DNA of 64,000 nucleotides from Caldilineaceae bacterium (lineage in GTDB: Bacteria > Chloroflexota > Anaerolineae > Caldilineales > Caldilineaceae), in NCBI GenBank assembly GCA_022842065.1, contig JALHQH010000060.1, positions 1 through 64,000 of the forward strand, given 5' to 3'. The position numbers and the translations under genes were made by a program. A model generated the notes under the pieces. It was not told the DNA's origin. It did no database searches and was given only the letters and a program-made list of their open reading frames with translations. This document shows, piece by piece, positions 55,497 to 64,000 of the stretch; the stretch's first letter is position 1; the number at the start of each line of letters is the position of its first letter.

Positions 55497-55615
55497 ACAG
55501 CAATAAATGTCGATCTGGGGAGCTCGATATGCTGTAACCCTTCTCTACCTCCTTTGGTTCTCTATGGTTTCTCCTTGGTTGGGAAAAGGCCGCTACTCAC
55601 CGTAGCGGCCTTTTC
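55497..55615 (+). ncRNA. Putative small RNA, copy 1
   Basis: Predicted RNA of about 119 nt. The 5' part can fold as ACAGC/GCTGT plus a 7-bp stem ATGTCGA/TCGATAT with the loop TCTGGGGAGC, which contains an SD-like GGGGAG. A pyrimidine-rich single-stranded stretch follows, with CTACCTCCTTTGG. ACCTCCTTT equals the anti-SD end of 16S rRNA. The 3' end is a strong terminator stem. Loop GGAG could pair with CTCC of the linker. The start is set from the -10 box and is approximate. No coding frame is supported. Confidence 0.7.
55584..55615 (+). terminator. Terminator of sRNA copy 1
   Basis: AAAAGGCCGCTAC pairs with GTAGCGGCCTTTT, then C/T. Confidence 0.88.
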
Positions 55616-55652
55616 TATTTCTAGCCCCCGTGTCACATGCTATTTCGGGTGA

Positions 55653-55730
55653 TTGTGCAATTCTTCACGTAATCGCCATCACTCTTTGTGCAAAGCCGCT
55701 AATGCGCTGGCCGCCACCCGCTGCTATACT
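55653..55730 (+). promoter_or_regulatory. Promoter region of sRNA copy 2
   Basis: -10 box TATACT at 55725-55730; octamers TTGTGCAA at 55653-55660 and 55686-55693, same 33-base phase as copy 1. Confidence 0.55.
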
Positions 55731-55736
55731 ATAGAC

Positions 55737-55855
55737 ACAGCAATAAATGTCGATCTGGGGAGCTCGATATGCTGTAACCCTTCTCTACCTCCTTTGGTTC
55801 TCTATGGTTCTTCCTTGATTGGAAAAAGGCCGCTACTCACCGTAGCGGCCTTTTT
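55737..55855 (+). ncRNA. Putative small RNA, copy 2
   Basis: Same length and structure as copy 1, with an identical body from the 5' stem through the CTACCTCCTTTGG linker. Differences from copy 1 lie in the stretch just before the terminator (CTTCCTTGATT against TCTCCTTGGTT) and in the first base or two. Copies 2 and 3 also share the 30 bases upstream of the -10 box, so they are the most recent duplicates. Confidence 0.7.
55823..55855 (+). terminator. Terminator of sRNA copy 2
   Basis: AAAAAGGCCGCTAC pairs with GTAGCGGCCTTTTT. Confidence 0.88.
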
Positions 55856-55892
55856 CATTTCTATCCGTTGTATCACACGCTATTTTTGGTGA

Positions 55893-55970
55893 TTGTGCAA
55901 TTCTTCACGTAATCGCCATCACTCTTTGTGCAAAGCCGCTAATGCGCTGGCCGCCACCCGCTGCTATACT
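55893..55970 (+). promoter_or_regulatory. Promoter region of sRNA copy 3
   Basis: -10 box TATACT at 55965-55970; octamers TTGTGCAA at 55893-55900 and 55926-55933. Confidence 0.55.
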
Positions 55971-55976
55971 ATAGGC

Positions 55977-56095
55977 ACAGCAATAAATGTCGATCTGGGG
56001 AGCTCGATATGCTGTAACCCTTCTCTACCTCCTTTGGTTCTCTATGGTTCTTCCTTGATTGGGAAAAGGTCGCTACTCACCGTAGCGGCCTTTTC
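55977..56095 (+). ncRNA. Putative small RNA, copy 3
   Basis: Third copy, body identical to the other two. In the terminator stem one C becomes T (GGTCGCTA against TAGCGGCC), which keeps pairing as a G-U wobble, so structure is preserved. It ends 30 bases before the convergent stop codon of the AlbA_2 gene. Confidence 0.7.
56064..56095 (+). terminator. Terminator of sRNA copy 3
   Basis: AAAAGGTCGCTAC pairs with GTAGCGGCCTTTT with one wobble pair. Confidence 0.82.
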
Positions 56096-56124
56096 CATTT
56101 TACTGGGCCAATCACAATTGTTGC

Positions 56125-57297
56125 TCAGGCTTGAGATCGCCACAGCAAGGAAACCACAAATTCCTGCTCCTGTAGATAAAGATCCGGCTCACGTCCTGTC
56201 GCGGCCTTGACGGCTTGGATGGTTCGATAAATACCACTGCCGATCCCCGTTACCAATCCTAAACGGCTAAACAATGTGTAGAGAATCGGGTTACGCATCA
56301 CATGGGCGGCACCAAGCCTAATGGCGGCAATGGTGACGGAGTTAGGCAAAACACCAGGGGTGCGGATCTCAACCCGATCATCAAAGATAAAGACCCGAAC
56401 CGGCGCAGAAATGGTATAATCCCGGTGCGCCAATGCATTGACCAGCACTTCGCGCAATGCCACTTCCGGCAATTCGGGCCGCTGCTCTGGCGCAAAACCT
56501 TCAATTGTATGGGCAACTGGTAGGTGGATACGCAAAAAACGGTCTGTATCTGCCACAATCTCTGGCAGTGTCCCTTCAATGCGTTTAACATCGGTTGGTG
56601 ACTGCGCTAAATCTGTACCAGGCAAACGGGCAGCCATGAGGTGGGCATGGGGCAAAAAGCGTTGCGGTTCTATCCCAAAAAAGAGAATCGCAGCCACATT
56701 CGGCCGCAAAGTGGCACCATCAGCCCGTACCAAACCTAAATTTTGCAGCAGTGTCTCATAAGGAATCGAAAAATCGCGCAACGATTGTTGATAAGTCTGC
56801 TGCAAAAAATGATCAAAGCGTTGACGATCCAGATCATCAATCGTGGCGCGTGCGACCAACATCTCGTCATAATAGAGTGTTTCGGTTGCCTGGAAGAGAC
56901 GGAGTAACTCCTGACGTGAGGCACGCCGTTTGCCGGAAGCAGTCCGCACAAAATAATCCCCCTGGTTCGTGCGGTAGGGGCGCAGATCGCCGTTAGGAAC
57001 ACTGACCACTACCACTGGCTGCCCGCCTGTGATCGCCACGACTTGCTGGGTAATAGTCAACGGTGGTTCACAATTCTGGTAAGCAATATTGTCCAACCAT
57101 TGCATGATCCGATCTGCATCGGGAACACCAACCAGTTGTCGATCTCTATCAACGCCGAGAATCAGTTGCCCACCGTCCGTGTTGGCAAAGGCCGTGAGCG
57201 TTTCAGCACAGCTACTGGCATTAATCGGCCAAGCTTTAAACGCAGTATGCAGATCTTCCCAATGCTGGATACGTTCACGCAAAGTAGCTTGATCCAT
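56125..57297 (-). CDS. AlbA_2 / RecG-like helicase-related transcriptional regulator
   Basis: A 390-residue protein of the Schlafen-AlbA_2 type (COG2865 style). Residues ~15-135 are the AlbA_2 putative DNA/RNA-binding domain (AFANTDGGQLILGVDRDRQLVGV, VVSVPNGDLRPY, YFVRTASGKRRAS). Residues ~260-370 are an ATPase-like HATPase_c_4 region (EVALREVLVNALAHRDYTIS, DDRVEIRTPGVLP). Despite common RecG labels it has no helicase motifs. It starts 2 bases after the FtsK stop (TAG, then AAATGG) with FtsK's last codons providing GGAGAG, so the two are coupled. Confidence 0.87.
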   Translation of the reverse strand: MDQATLRERIQHWEDLHTAFKAWPINASSCAETLTAFANTDGGQLILGVDRDRQLVGVPDADRIMQWLDNIAYQNCEPPLTITQQVVAITGGQPVVVVSVPNGDLRPYRTNQGDYFVRTASGKRRASRQELLRLFQATETLYYDEMLVARATIDDLDRQRFDHFLQQTYQQSLRDFSIPYETLLQNLGLVRADGATLRPNVAAILFFGIEPQRFLPHAHLMAARLPGTDLAQSPTDVKRIEGTLPEIVADTDRFLRIHLPVAHTIEGFAPEQRPELPEVALREVLVNALAHRDYTISAPVRVFIFDDRVEIRTPGVLPNSVTIAAIRLGAAHVMRNPILYTLFSRLGLVTGIGSGIYRTIQAVKAATGREPDLYLQEQEFVVSLLWRSQA

Positions 57298-57299
57298 TT

Positions 57300-59684
<2,385 letters not shown>

Positions 59685-59789
59685 GGTAATATTTCTAGCC
59701 GTTAACGGCTGCTGGCTGCGCGAGGAATTTGGATTAGCAATGGCACAACGTTGTCGAGCACTTGGGGGTACAGCCAATAAGGCGCGTTA

Positions 59790-61814
59790 CTACTGTTCGC
59801 TGTTAGATAGGGTGCCACCATTGGTCGTCCCGCCAGTGAGCAGCACGGTAGCGGGACCACGTCCTTCTAATTCTACCCCATTCTCTTGCTCCATCTCGGT
59901 GAGCACGCGAGCAACATGGCCAATGGCAACGCGTTGTTTACGATAGAGGTCACTCTCACTCATAGCCAGCCGGTCGGCGATCTCACGCACTTTCCGCCCT
60001 TCGATAAAACGCATTTCCAGAATATTGTAGAGTAACCATTCGGGTGCGCTCAGGTTTGGTTTCCCATCCGGGCGCAATTTTTCAATCGCGCTGCCCAGGA
60101 CCAGGCGTAACGCCTTGGTGGGATCACCATCGGCATGATCAAGGCTATCCCCCACAATACGCAGCCGCACAAGGGGACTCAACGTTAGCTTTGGGCCACC
60201 CCAGTAGTGACTTAGCGCATCCTTAACCCATGATTCAAACTCGGGGCTGTGGATCGGGCTGGGATCAAGGAGCGTCTGCATCGGCGTGGTATCGCTCTCC
60301 TGACCGCTGTAGGGGGCCAGGCTGCGCCACTGTTGAATACGATCAATCTCTGGAATAATCCGGCGCAGGGAAACAAAGACCCCTTGTTGCAACTTACGGT
60401 CAGCCAATGCGCTGGTCAAACGCCCCAACATCTGCGTCAGGATCCGCAACTCTTCCTGCCCCAGCAAGGGAGTTTCCGTGCGCGCTTTGACCCCAAGAAT
60501 ACCCAGCACACGGGTGGTGCGATCGCCATTGCTACCGATTGTTTCGACCAGCGGCCAGAGCCAGAAGCCCTCATGCGAGATCGGCTGCAAGAGGCGATCC
60601 TGCTTGAGCGCCAGGTTGAGGGCTTCACTCCAATCGACAATGGTGGTAATTTTGTCGCGCACCTTGTCCGGCCCGACCGTGGCCTCCAGGATCAGATCCG
60701 GGCCAACTACTGCCGCCACAAAGCCGGCCGGCACGCGCAGTAGTTCGCAGAGGGCGCTGAGATTATTCTCCAAAAACTGGCGTAGATCGCTGGTTGTCAA
60801 CAGCCGGCGATCCAGTTCGCGCAGCCAGGCGATTTCGTTGCGATCTTCGCGGTAGACGAGCCAGTCAACCCAGGTTTTGGTGACACTGAGCACAAGCTGG
60901 CTAGAGATAATCACGCCCGTAATCACGCTAAACAGAACAATATCACGCGGCAAGCCGAGAATGCGTTCAACCGTCGGCAAGGTCTGCACCGCCAGAATCA
61001 CGACAATCGCCACCGCCGGCCCGCGCATAAAAAAGCGGATTAAGCGATAGCGGACCACGCGATCCGGCGTCAGCACGCCAAAGTATGCGACGGTATAACT
61101 CATGACCACCAATAAAGCGGCCACCCCCAGATTAATGAGAATAGAAGCACCCAGCACTAGCGGTGCCCACTGACGGCCGTCACCAAATCTGCTCAACAGA
61201 ATTAAATAGGGAAATGCGCCAATGCCTGGGGCCAGAAAGCCGAAGAGCAGATAGTTCATCCGTTGGCGGCTGCTCTCGGTCAAGCAGCGGCTGCGCGCCT
61301 TCCAGACATTACGCAGCGAGAGCAACATCGCCAGCCCAAAATAGAGGACAAAAAGGCCAAAATAGGGTCCGGCCTCCAGGTAGCTGATGGGTGGCGCAAA
61401 ATAGAGGCCTTCGACCAACTGCCCATTCCATAGCCCATCAATGGCACTGCCGACCCCCAACAGAAAAACAAGGACAGCCAGCCAGCGCCGCCGCCCAATC
61501 CGGTAATTTGTCGTCGTGAGGACCGCCAGCGAGAAGAGGTAGTAAGCAATCGGCAAGAGCGCAATCCCCAACCACTGGAAGCGCAACCAGCGCTCGGCCG
61601 ACTCCCTGGTAATAATCCGGTCCAAGGCGACATCGCTGGCATAGACGACCATGACACAGCCGAGCATGAGGGCAAAAGTACGTGCCACCCCATTGCGAAA
61701 GTTGTATGTAAAGGTATAACCGAGCAGCGAAAAGGCCAGAATTACAACGATGGAGGAAACGGCAACGTTAATAAAGGTCAGCAGATGCGCCGGTGTAAAT
61801 GTTGATTCAACCAT
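59790..61814 (-). CDS. Membrane sensor with GAF-like domain and C-terminal HTH, no kinase
   Basis: A 674-residue protein starting MVESTFTPAHLL. Residues ~10-290 hold about eight helices resembling the 7TM/HisK-N-terminal sensory type. Residues ~310-480 look like a GAF-like domain (NLSALCELLRVPAGFVAAVV, WLWPLVETIG). There is no HisKA or HATPase. The C-terminal ~80 residues contain a helix-turn-helix (GRKVREIADRLAMSESDLYR) like sigma-4 or RNA polymerase-linked HTH. This suggests a membrane-bound one-component regulator that binds DNA at the membrane. FtsK starts 106 bases downstream on the same strand. Family not identified. Confidence 0.72.
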   Translation of the reverse strand: MVESTFTPAHLLTFINVAVSSIVVILAFSLLGYTFTYNFRNGVARTFALMLGCVMVVYASDVALDRIITRESAERWLRFQWLGIALLPIAYYLFSLAVLTTTNYRIGRRRWLAVLVFLLGVGSAIDGLWNGQLVEGLYFAPPISYLEAGPYFGLFVLYFGLAMLLSLRNVWKARSRCLTESSRQRMNYLLFGFLAPGIGAFPYLILLSRFGDGRQWAPLVLGASILINLGVAALLVVMSYTVAYFGVLTPDRVVRYRLIRFFMRGPAVAIVVILAVQTLPTVERILGLPRDIVLFSVITGVIISSQLVLSVTKTWVDWLVYREDRNEIAWLRELDRRLLTTSDLRQFLENNLSALCELLRVPAGFVAAVVGPDLILEATVGPDKVRDKITTIVDWSEALNLALKQDRLLQPISHEGFWLWPLVETIGSNGDRTTRVLGILGVKARTETPLLGQEELRILTQMLGRLTSALADRKLQQGVFVSLRRIIPEIDRIQQWRSLAPYSGQESDTTPMQTLLDPSPIHSPEFESWVKDALSHYWGGPKLTLSPLVRLRIVGDSLDHADGDPTKALRLVLGSAIEKLRPDGKPNLSAPEWLLYNILEMRFIEGRKVREIADRLAMSESDLYRKQRVAIGHVARVLTEMEQENGVELEGRGPATVLLTGGTTNGGTLSNSEQ

Positions 61815-61836
61815 AACGTAATGTAATTTATATTTA

Positions 61837-61989
61837 GGGGTAGGTAAATCGGTAAATCGGTACATCGGTACATCGGTACATCGGTACATCGGTAACCGTA
61901 TTTATCTACTTAATCTACTAACTTACTGATTTACTTATCTACTGATTTACTGATTTACTTATCTACCGATTTACCGATTTACCTACCCC
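61837..61989. repeat. Word-repeat hairpin overlapping a stop codon
   Basis: Arms 61837-61862 and 61964-61989 pair perfectly (26 bp). Inside, GGTACATC is repeated about four times on the left and variants of CTACTGATTTA on the right. The right arm includes the stop codon of the 61983-62792 gene. Same style as 43716-43796 and 44788-44889, with its own word. Confidence 0.7.
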
Positions 61990-62792
61990 ACCCATTCAAT
62001 TGTTTCATCGATCACAACCCACATGTTGCGGCGCTTCTGTAAGCGCAGACAAAAGCCACCCCCAACCGTAGGGGTGCGCCGAATATGTAGCTTCACTTCG
62101 GCATCGGTCACGGTTTGAAATTCGATTGGCTCCATCTCAATCACTGGTCCTTGGGGCGGCGCGATAGGCTCGTCGGGCATCAGCCAACGCACATTGCCCA
62201 CAAAACCCAGGCTGCCTTCTACTTCGGCAGGATGGCTACGAATGCGTAACTCAGGCGGGTGACCATTAGCGTTGGGCTCCAAGTGCCGGAGTGCCCCCAG
62301 TTTGTGGACCAGCACCGTGCGCCGAATACGCAAGGTATCAGGCTCCTGCCGATCGGCACTGCGGTAGTAGCGGGCCAGGGCGTAGACAGGACCAAAAGCA
62401 TTCTGCTGGCTTAAAAGCTGTAAGAGATCCTCACGAATGCCGCTCCAGCGGTAGCGCCACTCTTTGGTCTGAATCTGATCGCCATAGTCCAGCAATTCCA
62501 AGGTGGCTTCTGCCCCGATCCGGCTGATGATCGCCACCGGTGAGAGCCGCCCCGGATCTTGCTTCAAACGCGCCAATAAAAGGTCCGGCGTCCACTCCAC
62601 ATCATCGGCATGTAGAAAGAAACGCCGAGTACTCAGGCTGAAATAGATCCCAACGCCAATCGCCAGCACCAGCAAGATCACCAGGGTCCACGCCACCGGA
62701 TCCATTGCGCCGGCCAGGCGCTCCAAAGAAGGGAATTCCCCCCACTGCCACTCTTCAAAAAAGCTTTGTAACGATTCGAAAAATTCCTGCAT
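61983..62792 (-). CDS. Membrane-anchored protein of unknown function
   Basis: A 269-residue protein from ATG 62792 (MQEFFESLQSFFEEWQW). One clear helix (VAWTLVILLVLAIGVGIYF, residues ~33-51) follows an amphipathic start, then a cytoplasmic-type soluble part (DDVEWTPDLLLARLKQDPGR, WRYRWSGIREDLLQLLSQQN, LHIRRTPTVGGGFCLRLQKRR). I recognise no domain. The frame is open to 62891, but that start has less support. It is upstream of, and probably co-transcribed with, the GAF-HTH sensor and ftsK, with a hairpin between. Its stop codon lies in the hairpin arm. Confidence 0.65.
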   Translation of the reverse strand: MQEFFESLQSFFEEWQWGEFPSLERLAGAMDPVAWTLVILLVLAIGVGIYFSLSTRRFFLHADDVEWTPDLLLARLKQDPGRLSPVAIISRIGAEATLELLDYGDQIQTKEWRYRWSGIREDLLQLLSQQNAFGPVYALARYYRSADRQEPDTLRIRRTVLVHKLGALRHLEPNANGHPPELRIRSHPAEVEGSLGFVGNVRWLMPDEPIAPPQGPVIEMEPIEFQTVTDAEVKLHIRRTPTVGGGFCLRLQKRRNMWVVIDETIEWVG

Positions 62793-63225
62793 AGGTTCAA
62801 CGATCAAAATCCGGTTTAGGCGGCGGCGTGCATAATCGAAAGCACCAGCCGAAATGACAACAGCTCTATTGTACCATACGTTGATGGGCAATCCCAGGTT
62901 TTTTGGGCGCGAACAAGTAGATTATGTGCGCGGTCGCAACCCTTCGCCAAAGGATATAAATGAGAATTTAATAAGAATGGAAGCTATGCCACGCCATTGT
63001 GCCACCACCGCACATATATTGTACACACATTGCACAAGGTTTGAATAATGTATGCGCATACTTCAGACGCTAAGTGAGTGCAAGGTGACAAAGTTCTGTG
63101 CGAGCAATCACGCAGGGCGTATGGCCGAAATAGCTATCCAGTATCACATTGTCCTATCGTGTAAACATCTAGTGCAACCATCAAAGTTAGCCAGACCGTA
63201 AACGCATTACAAGGAGCAATTTACC

Positions 63226-64000
63226 ATGAAACGAATGTTAATTACCAGTCTCAGCCTAGTAGCTTTGCTACTCGTTGCCGCTTGTGCGCCCGCAGCGACC
63301 CCAGCCCCAGCCACCGAAGCAACCGTGGCCCCAACCGAAGAAGCCGCAGCCGAAGCGAGCACTGGCGAAGCAATGGACATTGTTGACACCGCCGTTGCCG
63401 CCGGGGACTTTACCACGTTGGTCGCTGCCGTCGAAGCCGCCGGGTTGGTTGAAACCCTCAAGGGTGAAGGTCCATTCACCGTCTTTGCCCCGACCGATGC
63501 CGCCTTTGCGGCCCTGCCTGCCGGCACCGTTGAAGCCCTCTTGGCTGACCCGACTGGTGACCTGACCCAGATCTTGCTCTATCATGTGGTGCCTGGTGCT
63601 GTCATGGCCGCCGATGTGACCGATGGCCTGGCGGCCGCAACCGTTCAGGGTGGCGAGCTCAGCTTTACAGTTGATGGTGGCACGGTGATGGTTAACGAAG
63701 CCACCGTTGTGACAGCTGATATTGTGGCATCCAATGGGGTGATTCATGTCATTGATGCGGTCCTCTTACCGGCTAGTGATGAAGCGATGAGCGAGACGGC
63801 ACCAATGACCGATACCATGGGCATGACCGACACGATGGGCATGACCGACACGATGGGCATGACCGAAACCGAAGCCATGACCGAAACCAGCGAAGCTGCA
63901 CCACTCGACATTGTTGACACCGCCGTTGCCGCCGGGGACTTTACCACGTTGGTCGCTGCTGTCGAAGCCGCCGGGTTGGTTGAAACCCTCAAGGGTGAAG
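63226..64000 (+). CDS. Fasciclin (FAS1) domain lipoprotein, cut at the window end
   Basis: At least 258 codons without a stop before the edge. The lipobox LLVAAC gives lipidation at Cys20. A Pro/Ala/Thr linker leads to one complete FAS1 domain (~50-180) with [20 protein letters not shown] and ILLYHVVPG, then [14 protein letters not shown] linker with three MTDTMG units follows, and a second FAS1 copy starts near residue 228. The DNA of the two FAS1 starts (63376-63469 and 63907-64000) is identical except for one base, so the duplication is recent or converted. FAS1 proteins mediate adhesion or sugar-polymer binding. AAGGAG lies 11 bases upstream. The 330-base gap before it holds TTGCACAA (63030-63037) and the palindrome GTATGCGCATAC (63050-63061). 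Confidence 0.9.
   Translation, partial: MKRMLITSLSLVALLLVAACAPAATPAPATEATVAPTEEAAAEASTGEAMDIVDTAVAAGDFTTLVAAVEAAGLVETLKGEGPFTVFAPTDAAFAALPAGTVEALLADPTGDLTQILLYHVVPGAVMAADVTDGLAAATVQGGELSFTVDGGTVMVNEATVVTADIVASNGVIHVIDAVLLPASDEAMSETAPMTDTMGMTDTMGMTDTMGMTETEAMTETSEAAPLDIVDTAVAAGDFTTLVAAVEAAGLVETLKGE

Larger units (their letters stand above)
55411..56100 (+). repeat. Three tandem 240-bp units encoding a small RNA
   Basis: Units begin at 55411, 55651 and 55891 with exact 240-base phase; the third is cut at 56100 before the usual spacer. Within each unit a distal segment (GATTGTGCAATTCTTCACGT-type), a -10 box and about 74 bases of RNA body are nearly invariant, while the bases between terminator and next unit and those just upstream of the -10 box vary, most in unit 1. 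No frame across the array looks like protein. This is not CRISPR: units are long and lack short conserved repeats with unique spacers. Confidence 0.85.

Noticed and set aside
55411..56100. CRISPR-like array
   Set aside because: Units are 240 bp and nearly identical throughout; there is no short repeat with variable spacers and no cas gene.
55653..56210. Repeated reading frames of 79 and 105 codons in the 240-bp array (MCNSSRNRHHSL...)
   Set aside because: They run across promoter and terminator structures, are identical only because the DNA is duplicated, and have no ribosome-binding site. The conserved part fits an RNA better than a protein.

Overview
The window reads as a chromosomal segment of a Chloroflexota bacterium, probably Anaerolineae/Caldilineae-like. 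This is inferred from gene content and style and was not tested by search. Supporting signs are a SARP/AfsR-type ATPase regulator, fasciclin lipoproteins, Thr/Pro/Ala-rich secreted proteins with SH3 domains, a ba3-type (B-family) cytochrome oxidase with a tiny subunit IIa, a solitary RND pump without adaptor or outer-membrane partners, and intergenic spacers full of long palindromes. No rRNA, tRNA, phage, complete IS or CRISPR array is visible.

Layout. 1-4.6 kb: a HicB-like antitoxin beside an internally deleted VapC toxin, a flavin monooxygenase, a convergent HpcH/HpaI-type aldolase, and an ADP-ribosyltransferase-like gene interrupted by an in-frame TAG. 4.8-11.8 kb: a regulatory block with a DUF4153 membrane protein (apparent ATA start), a NarL-type response regulator, a large SARP-ATPase-TPR regulator and a HisKA_3 histidine kinase. 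11.9-20 kb: a Tat-exported FAD oxidase, two membrane proteins, a cold-shock gene with a long leader, and a MarR-RND efflux unit with a recognisable promoter and operator. 20-25.9 kb: pyruvate phosphate dikinase, a DoxX-like protein, 6-phosphofructokinase and an SDR. 26-32 kb: a secreted glycosidase/beta-propeller protein, a DUF2256 zinc protein and FtsH. 32.9-42 kb: an RmlC-like epimerase, MTA phosphorylase, ribosomal protein L33, secreted and redox lipoproteins, rhamnose mutarotase, an Lnt-like acyltransferase, an SDR and a gamma-carbonic anhydrase. 42.3-46.4 kb: a 2-oxoacid dehydrogenase operon (E2-E1alpha-E1beta). 46.4-50.8 kb: an HNH nuclease pair, a UROD-family protein, an alpha/beta hydrolase and an M24 peptidase. 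50.9-55.3 kb: cytochrome c, SCO and ba3 oxidase subunits IIa-II-I. 55.4-56.1 kb: three 240-bp tandem units. 56.1-64 kb: an AlbA_2 regulator, FtsK, a membrane GAF-HTH sensor, an unknown membrane protein and a fasciclin lipoprotein cut by the window edge.

The most unusual feature is the 55.4-56.1 kb array. Each unit carries a -10 box, a strongly conserved RNA body of about 119 nt and a Rho-independent terminator. The body contains the nonamer ACCTCCTTT, identical to the anti-Shine-Dalgarno end of 16S rRNA, plus an SD-like loop that could pair with it. This looks like a triplicated small RNA that could touch translation initiation.

The second theme is palindromes. There are long perfect hairpins at gene 3' ends, branched inverted-repeat elements (one with a perfect 11-bp target duplication), a 95-bp repeat present twice next to stop codons, and hairpins built from iterated short words between operon genes. 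Several overlap or supply stop codons.
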